Translations under genes and position numbers: made by a program
Part shown: piece by piece, positions 46,317-55,894 of the stretch
Layout: each line of letters starts with the position of its first letter
How positions within the stretch are numbered: position 1 is the stretch's first letter
Notes under the pieces: generated by a model
Database searches by the model: none
Seen by the model: only the letters and a program-made list of their open reading frames with translations
Told to the model about the DNA's origin: nothing
Source of the DNA: Flocculibacter collagenilyticus
GTDB lineage: Bacteria > Pseudomonadota > Gammaproteobacteria > Enterobacterales > Alteromonadaceae
Assembly (NCBI RefSeq): GCF_016469335.1
Contig: NZ_CP059888.1
Coordinates: 3,733,899-3,797,898 of the forward strand
Direction of reading: 5' to 3'
Length of the DNA stretch: 64,000 nt

Positions 46317-46730
46317 ATGGACAGTTATAATCACGACTATTTTATTGTATTAAACGATTATCATGAGCAGACAATATACACAAAGCCACTAAGAAAAATT
46401 GCAAATAGAAATTATGAATTTGAAAAATTAACGCTAGGACAAGAGCCATTATTTTTTGAAAATGGATATAAAGAAGAAGCAATTGAAAAAGGCATTAATC
46501 TACCTATTACTGATGTGTTAATGAATGGCGTATTTCCAATTATTAACTCAAAACTCAGAGATAAAATTAAACACATGAAATTTAAAGGGATGCAGCTTTA
46601 TCCTTCCGTTTATATTGATGATAAAGATCAGTGGCACGAAGACTACTGGTGCATGAATTTTTATGAAGAAGTCGATTATTGGGATAAAGAAAAATCCAAA
46701 CTATCCCCACCTCCATTAAAGAAAAGCTAA
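46317..46730 (+). CDS. Second immunity protein copy, C-terminally truncated
   Basis: 137 aa from the better-spaced ATG (AGGAG leader identical to copy 1). It matches the first immunity protein closely up to WDKEKSKLS and then ends within eight residues, so about 70 C-terminal residues are missing. It may be a decaying paralog or a short form with altered specificity. It belongs to the toxin remnant just upstream, the usual arrangement of orphan toxin-immunity cassettes. Confidence 0.7.
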   Translation: MDSYNHDYFIVLNDYHEQTIYTKPLRKIANRNYEFEKLTLGQEPLFFENGYKEEAIEKGINLPITDVLMNGVFPIINSKLRDKIKHMKFKGMQLYPSVYIDDKDQWHEDYWCMNFYEEVDYWDKEKSKLSPPPLKKS

Positions 46731-46832
46731 CTATTATTAACCTAAAAGTTTAGCTCTAACTTTTTCAGCTTCTAACCTTTGGATTACTCTCTTGAAAAAA
46801 TGTCGTATTTACTTTGGAAGGAAGTCTGGCGG

Positions 46833-48737
46833 TTATTTAGATTTTTTCTCTAGCCCTAATAGCACTGCTGTAACTTGTTCGCTCGGCATGGGTTTGTAGT
46901 AATAAAAGCCTTGCACCACATCGCATCCACGTTCTTTTAAAAAAGAGAGCGCCTTTTCATTTTCAACCCCTTCAGCGACCACTTTTAAATTAAGGTTATG
47001 AGCTAGGGTGATAATTGTATCGGCTATGGCGGCGCCTTGTGATTGCGCGTTTAAGTTTATGACAAACGACTTATCAATTTTCAGGGTGTCTATTTCCAAT
47101 TGCTGTAAATATTTTAGCGAAGAATATCCCGTGCCAAAGTCGTCAATTGCTACTGAAAAGTCCATTTCTCGAAGTTGCCTTAACACTTGTTTTGCGTAAT
47201 GCATATCATCTAAGAGTAACGATTCTGTGATCTCTAATTCTATTTGCTTTGCAGGTACGTTGTATTTATCTAACATGCCTTTCAATTGATGGCACAAGTC
47301 TTTATTACAAAATTCTATCGGCGAAATATTCAACGAAATTTGCATATCGCTAATGCCTAACGTTTGCCATTGTGCTAATTGCTGGCAACAGCGTTCAAAC
47401 ACTAATATACCTATCTGGTTAATTAAACCTGTTTGTTCTGCGATAGGAATAAATTCGGTTGGCAAAATCATATGGCCCGCCTCCGTTGTCCACCGAATTA
47501 ATGCTTCAAGTGACGTAACTGCACCGTCTTTTAAGTCCACTTTAGGTTGGTAATATACGCTTAATTGCTTTTTATCTATGGCGTCACGCAATAAACGCTC
47601 TAGTTGCATTTGGCGAAGTGAATGTTGCTCTAGCGCAGCATCAAAATATTGATGGTTACTCTTGCCTTGTGATTTAGCGTGATACATCGCCATATCTGCT
47701 TTTCTTAATAACTCGTCAGGTGTGTCACTGTCTTTTGGATAAACACTAATACCTATACTGGAAGATATATAAAAGTCGTTTTCATCTATGTGAAATGGCT
47801 GAGCAAGTGATTCTATAATTCGATGGGAAGTGGCGCTGGCAATGCGATAATCTTCTAAATTCTCTAGTAACACTACAAACTCGTCACCACCTAAACGGGC
47901 TAATGTGTCTATCTCACGTGTACAACTCTGAATGCGTTGCGACACTTCGGTTAAGACCTGATCGCCCGCCTGATGTCCGGCGTAGTCATTCACTTTTTTG
48001 AAGTCATCTAAATCAATGAATAAGACAGCGACTTGTGTGCCATACCGTGCGGAGTAATTCACGGCATGCTGTAATCGATCATCCAGTAAAATACGATTTG
48101 GTAAGTTGGTTAGCGCATCATGATAAGCTTGATGCTTAACTAGCGCTTCGCTTTTCTTAAGATCGGTAACATCTCTAAAACACCACACTCTGCCATATAA
48201 TTTGCCATCATCTATTTGCGCTAACGAGTGGTATTCATAAATTCGCCCTGTATACAGCTCAAATTGCCCAAAAATTTCGCAATCAGGATCTGCTTTAATA
48301 TGTGCAAGATCGCGAGTAATCCCTTGTACATCCTTAATAACTTTAAACATCCCCTTGAAGTGAGAAACTGTTAAAGGGACTTGCACACCTTCTAATTCAA
48401 AAAATGCTTCCGCGGGTTGATTGTATTTTTTAACTAATCCATCAATATCAAAAGTGATGATGGCTTCGCCGGTTGAGTCAAAGGTTGCATTAAGTACGGC
48501 TAATGATTCTTTTAAGTCTTGCTGCGCAATCAGCTGTTTTTCGACTTCCTGCTCTAACATAGCATTACGCTCGTTAAGCTCTTCTGATGTTACCGCAAGT
48601 GAACGTTGAAAAATCTTAAGATCTTCATCTGCCTGCGTGTATGCTTGATCAATGGCTTTAATAAAACGTTCCATTTCAGGAGAGAATGATTTATCGGCTA
48701 AATAACGTTTTAACTGGCGCGCTAATAAACGATGCAT
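46833..48737 (-). CDS. PAS-GGDEF-EAL cyclic-di-GMP signalling protein
   Basis: 634 aa. A coiled-coil N terminus (MHRLLARQLKRYLADKSF, ELNERNAMLEQEVEKQ) leads into a PAS domain near 80-190. A GGDEF domain carries the intact catalytic motif LARLGGDEFVVL near 278. An EAL domain begins SLEALIRW near 405, with DDFGTGYSSLKYL and KIDKSFV. Both catalytic centres look intact, so diguanylate cyclase, phosphodiesterase or both are possible. It starts 5 bp after a FIST-domain sensor gene. The same N-terminal coil is seen in proteins paired with FIST sensors, which suggests direct contact with the FIST protein. Confidence 0.93.
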   Translation of the reverse strand: MHRLLARQLKRYLADKSFSPEMERFIKAIDQAYTQADEDLKIFQRSLAVTSEELNERNAMLEQEVEKQLIAQQDLKESLAVLNATFDSTGEAIITFDIDGLVKKYNQPAEAFFELEGVQVPLTVSHFKGMFKVIKDVQGITRDLAHIKADPDCEIFGQFELYTGRIYEYHSLAQIDDGKLYGRVWCFRDVTDLKKSEALVKHQAYHDALTNLPNRILLDDRLQHAVNYSARYGTQVAVLFIDLDDFKKVNDYAGHQAGDQVLTEVSQRIQSCTREIDTLARLGGDEFVVLLENLEDYRIASATSHRIIESLAQPFHIDENDFYISSSIGISVYPKDSDTPDELLRKADMAMYHAKSQGKSNHQYFDAALEQHSLRQMQLERLLRDAIDKKQLSVYYQPKVDLKDGAVTSLEALIRWTTEAGHMILPTEFIPIAEQTGLINQIGILVFERCCQQLAQWQTLGISDMQISLNISPIEFCNKDLCHQLKGMLDKYNVPAKQIELEITESLLLDDMHYAKQVLRQLREMDFSVAIDDFGTGYSSLKYLQQLEIDTLKIDKSFVINLNAQSQGAAIADTIITLAHNLNLKVVAEGVENEKALSFLKERGCDVVQGFYYYKPMPSEQVTAVLLGLEKKSK

Positions 48738-48742
48738 TGTAG

Positions 48743-49894
48743 TTACTCGGCAGCCTCGTTATTTGGCGAATATTCGGCAAAGGTAGTAATAGTCATACTT
48801 TGGTTATGCAAGCTACAGGTATGGCTATTAAGTAATGGTGAAATTTCTCCGTAAGAATAGAAACCAGTTATTGTACAGTCACTTGTTAGTACTTCTTGCA
48901 CCGCTTCTAACTCACTTTCTGTTTCTTGTTTTAAAACGATTTTTCTTCCTACGCAGCTTACCAGTAAAGCAAACGCGGGCATATTCTCCACCGCCACCAT
49001 TGCGTGTTGCGCTGCACCATGCGCCCCTTCAATTAAATTGTCAAAATTGGCAGACATTAACTTCACTTTAGCGCCTTCTGGCATGTCGCCACCAAAATAC
49101 AAACACTGCTGTGCTTCATCTACACTCATCACACTGCGTACAACACTTTCATCAGCGCCTGGCTCGCTCATACTCAAAGGAAAGCGGGTGCCTGAAGCAG
49201 GCAATTGTTCAGCAGCATCGCCCAAATAACGCTTATATAATTGCAAAGCGGGTTGTCCATCTAACTCATACAGCGCATTGCCTTTCGCTTTAGTAATAAT
49301 GCGCTCTGGGCCAAACTCTTCCCAGCCTCCCATGCTGCCATAACCTACTCGAATCGCATCGCCATACAACCCGCAGGCAACAATCAAACCCGATTCAGCT
49401 ACCTCGTTGTGCCATAACACCGTTTTTTGAAAGCGCGTTGCATCCCCTGCCATTCCGCCCGTAATCGCAACGCCTTCTGGCAATGCACTTTCCATTGCTT
49501 TTACTAATACAGACACATTTATTCGCTGGCCGTCACACAGTAAAACAACGTGCTTTAAACTATCAGTAGGAAGTTGAGCAGCAAGCTGGGTTGCCGCAAT
49601 TTCAGGGGAGTCGACATCATCAATATTAATATGAACTGCTGTAACTTGCGTATGTTCAAATTCAATGGCGGAAAGCACAAGTGTATCGTCTTCCAGAACA
49701 CAGCCAATTATTTCTCCGCTGGTTGAGCAACCAATCAGTTCAACATGAGGAAAAGCCGTTCGAATTTGTTGTTGTAAGGCAGCATCTTCCATTAGTCCAC
49801 GCTCGCCAAACGCCAACACCCAGTTTGCGCTACTATTGTTTGGCAAATTGGTTTGCCACTGCCTGTCTATCAGCTGATATTGAGTCACTTTCAT
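48743..49894 (-). CDS. FIST-domain sensory protein
   Basis: 383 aa, cytoplasmic. The N-terminal FIST part has FPHVELIGCSTSGEIIG near 49-65, VLLCDGQRINVSVLVKAME near 117 and AITGGMAGDATRFQKT near 143. The FIST_C part has NALYELDGQPALQLYKRYLG near 207 and ends with ITGFYSYGEISP near 347, a hallmark of the family. FIST domains are thought to bind small ligands such as amino acids. It is cotranscribed with the GGDEF/EAL protein, so it probably feeds a small-molecule signal into c-di-GMP turnover. Confidence 0.9.
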   Translation of the reverse strand: MKVTQYQLIDRQWQTNLPNNSSANWVLAFGERGLMEDAALQQQIRTAFPHVELIGCSTSGEIIGCVLEDDTLVLSAIEFEHTQVTAVHINIDDVDSPEIAATQLAAQLPTDSLKHVVLLCDGQRINVSVLVKAMESALPEGVAITGGMAGDATRFQKTVLWHNEVAESGLIVACGLYGDAIRVGYGSMGGWEEFGPERIITKAKGNALYELDGQPALQLYKRYLGDAAEQLPASGTRFPLSMSEPGADESVVRSVMSVDEAQQCLYFGGDMPEGAKVKLMSANFDNLIEGAHGAAQHAMVAVENMPAFALLVSCVGRKIVLKQETESELEAVQEVLTSDCTITGFYSYGEISPLLNSHTCSLHNQSMTITTFAEYSPNNEAAE

Positions 49895-50010
49895 TACATC
49901 TTCCTACTAGTTTAACTTCATATCAAAGCTCTAAACGGTGACTGAACACCGCCGCTGCTGGGTAAATTATTAACCACTTTAAACTGAAACGAGCCTGATT
50001 TTCAACGGTA

Positions 50011-50138
50011 TATACATAAAGCCATTGAAAGTGCGGCTAGGCGACAAAAAATTGCGTCCCCATGAACTTAGATAAACTCAATGATTGGGGTGAAAGCGTA
50101 CAATCAACAACACAGCATCTTCAAGTGGAACGAATATA
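50011..50138. mobile_element. MITE-like element, copy 2
   Basis: About 128 bp matching 46152-46278 in the same orientation (GTGCGGCTAGGCGACAA, CCCATGAACTTAGATAAACT, CAGCATCTTCAAGTGGAACG), with somewhat degraded ends TATACAT and GAATATA. It occupies part of the 462-bp gap between the FIST gene and the amidohydrolase gene. I recognise no gene in the rest of that gap. Confidence 0.7.
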
Positions 50139-50312
50139 ATTAAGTGTAGATGACGCAATTAAGGTTGCATTGAATCTTTACATCATTACATGCACTAAAT
50201 TAGCAGGCGCATTACTATCACACGCATTGATAGTGCGCGACTGTTAGCAGTAACAATCGCGCTAAGAAAAGTGCACCTTGCGAGGTTAAAATAAAAAGGC
50301 TATGAGAATAAG

Positions 50313-50333
50313 TGCAGGCTGATTACACCTGCA
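50313..50333 (-). terminator. Possible terminator of the amidohydrolase gene
   Basis: TGCAGG pairs with CCTGCA around a 9-nt loop, 24 bp beyond the stop on the minus strand. A T-rich stretch follows only after about 15 nt, so the assignment is weak. Confidence 0.3.
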
Positions 50334-50356
50334 TTTATCAGGCTATCGGTTAGCAA

Positions 50357-51724
50357 TTATGGGTTTGTCGTATTAAGCACCACTTCGCCGTTTTTCATAA
50401 CCATAGTCACGCTTCCCATTAGCTTAATATTCTCTAACGGATCACCATTCACTGCGATGATGTCAGCTAATTTGCCTGACTCAAGCGTGCCAAGTTTATC
50501 GTCAATACGTAATAGTTTCGCTGCTTCAATGGTTGCCGACTTAATTGCTACCATGGCAGGCATACCACCTTCTACCATGTATTCAAACTCTTTGTAGTTT
50601 TCACCATGCGGAAACACACCAGCATCAGTGCCAAACGCAATATTTACGCCTGCGCGATAAGCTTTAGTAAACGTTTGCTGAATTAATGGGCCAATTTTAG
50701 CGGCTTTGGGTCTTACCATGTCAGGAAAATAACCACGAATACGCGCTTTTTTTGCCACAAATTTACCCGCGCTTATTGTCGGCACATAATAAGTACCATG
50801 TTTTTTCATCAACGCGATTACTTCATCGTCCATGTAAGTTCCATGCTCAATTGAGCTGACTCCGGCCTGCACCGCACGCTTCATGCCTTCTTTGCCATGC
50901 GCGTGAACTGCGACGGTCATGCCATAGTCATTAGCCGCTTCCATAATGCCGTTAAGCTCATTCGTCGTAAACTGCGGATTTTGACCGCTTTTTGCCATAC
51001 TAAGCACGCCACCCGTTGCCGTGATTTTAATAAGATCAGCACCATCTTTATAACGCTGGCGCACCGCTTTTCGCGCTTCGGCAGCACTGTTAATCACCCC
51101 TTCTTTTGGCCCAGGATCAGGCGCTAAATTGGCACGATAGCCATTGGTTTGATCGGCATGTCCGCCAGTCGTTGCAATCGATTTCGCAGCGGTATAGATG
51201 CGCGGCCCGCTTACCCAGCCTTGGTCAATAGCATTACGTAATGCCACCGTAATATTATGTGCGTCACCTAAATCTCGTACGGTAGTAAACCCTGCTTGCA
51301 GTGTTTTTTTCGCATATACCGTCGCTCTTAGCGCATAATCCGCAGGGTTTAATTTAAAGCCTTCAGAATAAGACGCTGGGCTAGACTGGTAAGAAAAGTG
51401 CGTATGCATATCCATAAGTCCCGGCATCACTGTACGCTGCTTCATATTTATAACAGTGTCGCCTTGTTGTGGCTCGATAAAGCCTTGACTTAACTTTATG
51501 ATTTCGTTGCCATCAACCACAATGGTCATATTCGACTGGATCTCATCAGACACACCATCTATCACTTTACCTGCGTGTATCAGCGTAGCCGCCTGCGCAC
51601 TATTAATCACCATGGCACTAGCAAATAAACATGATGTGATACCGCACATTTGTTGTAAGCGTGAGCGAGTCAAAGATTGATTATTACAAGTTAGTTTAAA
51701 GAGGGTACTTATGGGTAACTTCAC
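50357..51724 (-). CDS. Exported metal-dependent amidohydrolase (imidazolonepropionase/prolidase-like)
   Basis: 455 aa. The N-terminal 45 residues contain a long signal peptide ending near [18 protein letters not shown]. The amidohydrolase TIM barrel shows [13 protein letters not shown] (metal HxH) near 104, [11 protein letters not shown] near 233 (carboxylated-Lys position), [11 protein letters not shown] near 272, [11 protein letters not shown] near 292 and [14 protein letters not shown] near 362. Family members hydrolyse cyclic amides or Xaa-Pro-type dipeptides. The substrate here is unknown. It stands alone and is likely periplasmic. Confidence 0.85.
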   Translation of the reverse strand: MKLPISTLFKLTCNNQSLTRSRLQQMCGITSCLFASAMVINSAQAATLIHAGKVIDGVSDEIQSNMTIVVDGNEIIKLSQGFIEPQQGDTVINMKQRTVMPGLMDMHTHFSYQSSPASYSEGFKLNPADYALRATVYAKKTLQAGFTTVRDLGDAHNITVALRNAIDQGWVSGPRIYTAAKSIATTGGHADQTNGYRANLAPDPGPKEGVINSAAEARKAVRQRYKDGADLIKITATGGVLSMAKSGQNPQFTTNELNGIMEAANDYGMTVAVHAHGKEGMKRAVQAGVSSIEHGTYMDDEVIALMKKHGTYYVPTISAGKFVAKKARIRGYFPDMVRPKAAKIGPLIQQTFTKAYRAGVNIAFGTDAGVFPHGENYKEFEYMVEGGMPAMVAIKSATIEAAKLLRIDDKLGTLESGKLADIIAVNGDPLENIKLMGSVTMVMKNGEVVLNTTNP

Positions 51725-51987
51725 GCGCGTTGTCCTTTTATTATTTTAATGGGTTGGAACGCTGTTAAATTCATCATCTTGTGCTTAGCGTTACTAATGA
51801 TATAAGACACTATCACGCTATTTATTGCGACAGATCATAAAAGCCACACCCTGCATACTCTATGATGACGCCCAATCTATGTACAGCGATAACGACAAAC
51901 TTCATCTTATGTAACCTGTTACTTGTAACCAGTGGGCAGCAAACAAGGTTATATGTGAATTTGGATTTACAGTAATTTATCTTATAC

Positions 51988-53463
51988 GTGAGTACGGCAA
52001 TGTCAAATGCGATCTCTTTAGCTACAACCACTATGAATAAGCAGCACATACTTAATCGTCCTGAGCCCGATCTCAACGCTATCGAACTCAGTGCTATCAA
52101 TAATATAGAGTGGGACGAAGCACTCATCACAAAATACAATGTGTCGGGGCCGCGCTATACGTCTTATCCTACAGCGTTGTCTTTTCAGCCCAATTACTCC
52201 GCTGATGACGTTCAACATGCAATCAATAATAGCGCGAACAACACCCTATCGCTGTATATTCACATTCCGTTTTGTCATCAACTTTGTTACTACTGTGGCT
52301 GTAATAAAGTGATCACGCGCCACCAGCACAAAGCCGATCAATACCTTGACTTTTTGATTGAAGAGCTGACTCAACAGGCCCCCAACTTTAGCCATTACAC
52401 GATTAATCAGCTGCACTTTGGTGGTGGCACGCCTACGTTTTTAACTGATGAGCAAATGATACGTATTATGAAGGCAATTAATGCTGCATTTACGCTTCAC
52501 AAAACGGCTGAAGTCAGCATAGAAATAGATCCCAGAAGCTTAAGACCATCATCACTGTGTTTATTAAAAAAGCTTGGATTTAATCGAATCAGTATTGGCA
52601 TTCAAGACTTTAATCCAGACGTACAACAAGCGGTTAACCGTGAGCAAAGTTACGAACAAATTGCAGCATTATTTGAACAAGCGCGCGCTTTACAATTTGA
52701 CTCAGTAAATGCCGACTTTATTTATGGCTTGCCGCACCAAACCCCCGAATCATTTAAAAAGAGTATCGATATGCTACTAGACCTGTCGCCAGACCGCGTA
52801 TCGGTATTTAACTATGCGCATTTGCCTGAACGCTTTGCCGCACAACGCAAGATTGATAGCCACGCTTTACCATCACCTAGCCACAAGCTAATGATGTTCA
52901 AAAATACCATTCAGCAAATGACGCAAGCAGGCTATCAATACATTGGCATTGATCATTTTGCTAAAAAAGACGACAGCCTCGCAATAGCACAACGTAAAGG
53001 TAACTTGCATCGCAACTTTCAAGGCTATACCACCCTTAAAGACAGTGACTTATTAGGGCTCGGTGTATCCTCTATTAGCCAAATTGGCAGCAGTATCTTT
53101 CAAAATGAAAAACAATTAAAACACTACTATAAAAAGTTAAATGAGGATGCCTCGGCAGTTACTGTAGGGCTCAATTTGTCTAAAGATGACCGTATTCGCG
53201 CCGCCGTGATAAAAAGTTTACTGTGTCACTCAGTGCTTTCAATGCGCAAAATTGAAGAGCAATTCAATATTAATTTTGAACAATACTTTAGTGATAGCTT
53301 AGCAAGCATTCAGCCCTTCATAACTGATGAATTGATTCAAATTATTGATCGCAGCATTTATATTACCAATAAAGGGAGATTATTTGCTCGGATGATTTGT
53401 ACAGCGTTCGATGCATATATAAGCAATACTGCGCAACAACAGCGATATTCACGGATTTTGTAG
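51988..53463 (+). CDS. hemN: HemN, oxygen-independent coproporphyrinogen III oxidase
   Basis: Up to 491 aa. Radical-SAM cysteines are C96xxxC100xxC103 in IPFCHQLCYYCGC. The N-terminal KYNVSGPRYTSYPTALSF block and LHFGGGTPTFLT, GIQDFNPDVQQAVNR and YIGIDHFAKKDDSLA are HemN signatures. It converts coproporphyrinogen III to protoporphyrinogen IX anaerobically in the cytoplasm. The reading frame opens with GTG at 51988. Relative to E. coli HemN there are about 30 extra N-terminal residues, and ATG at 52000 or 52033 is also possible; none has a strong ribosome site. No clear FNR box was found. Confidence 0.93.
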   Translation: MSTAMSNAISLATTTMNKQHILNRPEPDLNAIELSAINNIEWDEALITKYNVSGPRYTSYPTALSFQPNYSADDVQHAINNSANNTLSLYIHIPFCHQLCYYCGCNKVITRHQHKADQYLDFLIEELTQQAPNFSHYTINQLHFGGGTPTFLTDEQMIRIMKAINAAFTLHKTAEVSIEIDPRSLRPSSLCLLKKLGFNRISIGIQDFNPDVQQAVNREQSYEQIAALFEQARALQFDSVNADFIYGLPHQTPESFKKSIDMLLDLSPDRVSVFNYAHLPERFAAQRKIDSHALPSPSHKLMMFKNTIQQMTQAGYQYIGIDHFAKKDDSLAIAQRKGNLHRNFQGYTTLKDSDLLGLGVSSISQIGSSIFQNEKQLKHYYKKLNEDASAVTVGLNLSKDDRIRAAVIKSLLCHSVLSMRKIEEQFNINFEQYFSDSLASIQPFITDELIQIIDRSIYITNKGRLFARMICTAFDAYISNTAQQQRYSRIL

Positions 53464-53606
53464 TAAACCGATCAACATTTTGTTCAATACCAGCTAAAAA
53501 AGTGACGAGTTAATTTCCTGTACCTGCACATTTTGTATTAACATTGTCACTTTATAGTTTTAGCATTAACAGCCAATTGCACAGGATGACAAATAAGGTT
53601 TAATTT

Positions 53607-54965
53607 ATGGGAATTAGCGTCATTATTTTAGCGGCGGGTAAAGGTACTCGCATGCGTTCAAGTCTACCAAAAGTTCTTCACCCGATCGCCAATAAACCTA
53701 TGGTGCAACATGTTATTGATACCGCCAACGGCATTGGCGCCAACAATATACACCTAGTGTATGGCCATGGTGGTGAACAATTAAAAGAGCAACTTTCTCA
53801 TAATAACGTTGAATGGGTACTTCAAGCCGAACAGCTAGGTACAGGGCATGCCGTACAAGTAGCAATGCCGAACATTCCTGATGATCATCGCGTTGTTATT
53901 TTATATGGCGATGTGCCGCTAACTCAGCTTTCCACACTTGAAAAACTAATGGCCGTAAAACCAGACAACGGCATTGGCTTATTAACGGTCATTCTTGACG
54001 ATCCCATGGGCTACGGTCGCATTGTACGTGAAGATAACCGCGTAGTCGGCATTATTGAACAAAAAGACGCAGCACCCGAGCAGCTGCTAATCAATGAAGT
54101 AAATACAGGCATACTAGTAGCCGATGCCAGCAACCTAAAAAATTGGTTAAACAACCTTTCTAATGACAACGCACAAGGCGAATACTACCTAACCGATATT
54201 ATTGCCATGGCGCACGAGCAAGGTTGCCAAATAGAAACTGCGCATCCAGCCTCTGCGATTGAAGTAGAAGGCGCTAACAACCGCGTACAACTTGCTGCAT
54301 TAGAGCGTGCTTTTCAGGCGCGCCAAGCCGAAACACTAATGTTAAATGGGGCTAGCTTAGCTGATCCTGCGCGTATAGACGTACGCGGCGACGTAACAAC
54401 AGGACAAGATGTCAGCATTGACGTTAACGTTATTTTTGAAGGCAAGGTAACAATAGGTAATAACGTAAAAATCGGTGCAAACTGCATTTTACGTGATTGC
54501 CAAATTGGTGATAACACGGTGATTGAAGCTAATTCCATTATTGATGATGCCAGCGTTGCAGAGCAGTGCACAATTGGCCCATTCGGCCGCCTAAGACCGG
54601 GCTCAGTCATGGAACAAGGTGCTAAATTAGGTAACTTTGTTGAAATGAAAAAGTCCACACTTGGCAAAGGGGCAAAAGCGAATCACTTTACTTACCTAGG
54701 TGATACGACCGTTGGTGAAAAAGCCAATATTGGCGCGGGCACTATTACCTGCAACTACGACGGTGTAAATAAGTTTCAAACCCACATTGGTGCTGGCGCC
54801 TTTATCGGTTCTAACTCGTCATTAGTGGCACCAGTAAGTATTGCAGACAACGCTACTGTTGGCGCAGGTTCAACCATTGTCAAAAATGTTGAAGCTGAAG
54901 AACTTGCCGTCGCCCGTGGCAAACAGCGTAATATCAGCAGCTGGCAGCGCCCTGAAAAGAAATAA
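53607..54965 (+). CDS. glmU: GlmU, bifunctional GlcNAc-1-P uridyltransferase / GlcN-1-P acetyltransferase
   Basis: 452 aa, close to the E. coli length. The pyrophosphorylase domain begins [20 protein letters not shown] and continues with [21 protein letters not shown] and EVNTGIL. The C-terminal left-handed beta-helix shows hexapeptide repeats ([20 protein letters not shown]) and ETHFTYLGD-like NHFTYLGD plus [13 protein letters not shown]. It makes UDP-GlcNAc for peptidoglycan and LPS. It is the first gene of the glmU - regulator - glmS cluster and ends in a strong terminator. Confidence 0.97.
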   Translation: MGISVIILAAGKGTRMRSSLPKVLHPIANKPMVQHVIDTANGIGANNIHLVYGHGGEQLKEQLSHNNVEWVLQAEQLGTGHAVQVAMPNIPDDHRVVILYGDVPLTQLSTLEKLMAVKPDNGIGLLTVILDDPMGYGRIVREDNRVVGIIEQKDAAPEQLLINEVNTGILVADASNLKNWLNNLSNDNAQGEYYLTDIIAMAHEQGCQIETAHPASAIEVEGANNRVQLAALERAFQARQAETLMLNGASLADPARIDVRGDVTTGQDVSIDVNVIFEGKVTIGNNVKIGANCILRDCQIGDNTVIEANSIIDDASVAEQCTIGPFGRLRPGSVMEQGAKLGNFVEMKKSTLGKGAKANHFTYLGDTTVGEKANIGAGTITCNYDGVNKFQTHIGAGAFIGSNSSLVAPVSIADNATVGAGSTIVKNVEAEELAVARGKQRNISSWQRPEKK

Positions 54966-54988
54966 GCATACTGTTCAATCACATTATT

Positions 54989-55016
54989 AAAAAAGAGCGA
55001 CTGCCGCTCTTTTTTT
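54989..55016 (+). terminator. Intrinsic terminator of glmU
   Basis: GAGCG-ACTGC-CGCTC with flanking A6/T6 extends the stem and leaves a run of seven T. It begins 24 bp after the glmU stop, so the regulator gene downstream needs its own promoter. Confidence 0.9.
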
Positions 55017-55067
55017 GATCTTTTTTACTTTCAAACTTGTCATAACGAAACTTGTTACTTAGAATAT

Positions 55068-55082
55068 GTTTCAAATTGAAAC
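55068..55082. promoter_or_regulatory. Candidate DeoR-family operator upstream of the regulator gene
   Basis: GTTTCAA-A-TTGAAAC is a perfect odd palindrome 25 bp before the DeoR-family gene start. Related half-sites (TTTCAAACTTG near 55030, CGAAACTTG near 55046) lie just upstream. Spaced TTTC-type half-sites are usual for this family, so autoregulation is likely. Confidence 0.45.
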
Positions 55083-55107
55083 TTAATGACACTAATTTCC
55101 ACTTTTT

Positions 55108-55875
55108 ATGCAAAAACGAAATACGCAACAGCGAAGACGCCATATTGTCGACCTGCTTACCGAGCACGGTGAAGTCAGTGTCGATCAACTCGCGCAACGT
55201 TTAGCAACATCAGAAGTGACCATTCGTAAAGATCTTGCCGCACTAGAAAGTAATGGCTTGCTGTTACGCCGCTTTGGTGGTGCAGTGCCTGTGCCACAAG
55301 AAATTATTAGCCCTGCTATTGAAGAAAAAGTTTCAAAACGAAAGCAAGCACTTGCTCAAGCTGCCGCCTCACTCATTCGTGATCATAATCGTATTATCAT
55401 CGACAGCGGCTCAACCACCTCAGCATTATTACCAGAACTGATTGCCAAAAATGGTTTAGTGGTAATGACTAACTCACTTTCTATTGCTGATGCCATTCAC
55501 GAGCTTGAAAATGAACCCACACTACTGATGACAGGCGGTACATGGGATCCACGTTCTGAGTCATTTCAAGGTAAATTAGCAGAACAAGTACTACGCGCCT
55601 ACGACTTTGACCAATTATTTATTGGTTGCGACGGCATCGACCTTGCTAGTGGCACAACCACCTATAATGAGCTATACAGCTTGTCACAAGTGATGGCGGA
55701 AGTGGCACGTGAAGTCGTGGTGATGGCCGAGTCAGATAAAGTAGGCAGAAAAATTCATAATCTGGAATTACCGTGGTCGGCAATTTCAGTATTAATCACA
55801 GACACCGCGTTAAGCGACGAAGCAACGCGAATTATCGAACAACAAGGTGTGCGCGTCATTCGCGCCGCAGAATAA
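55108..55875 (+). CDS. DeoR-family transcriptional regulator of amino-sugar synthesis
   Basis: 255 aa. An N-terminal HTH ([30 protein letters not shown], split here as residues 24-53) is followed by RRFGGAV. The sugar-phosphate sensor domain has [14 protein letters not shown] near 95, [28 protein letters not shown] near 134 and FIGCDGID near 170. Family members respond to phosphosugars; between glmU and glmS the likely effector is glucosamine-6-P or a relative. It is followed after 19 bp by glmS and probably controls it. Confidence 0.92.
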   Translation: MQKRNTQQRRRHIVDLLTEHGEVSVDQLAQRLATSEVTIRKDLAALESNGLLLRRFGGAVPVPQEIISPAIEEKVSKRKQALAQAAASLIRDHNRIIIDSGSTTSALLPELIAKNGLVVMTNSLSIADAIHELENEPTLLMTGGTWDPRSESFQGKLAEQVLRAYDFDQLFIGCDGIDLASGTTTYNELYSLSQVMAEVAREVVVMAESDKVGRKIHNLELPWSAISVLITDTALSDEATRIIEQQGVRVIRAAE

Positions 55876-55894
55876 ATACTTAGGAGAACACAAG

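Noticed and set aside
55847-55894. Upstream extension of glmS
   Set aside because: GlmS needs Cys at position 2 as N-terminal nucleophile; MCGIVGAV at 55895 with GGAG upstream is the true start.
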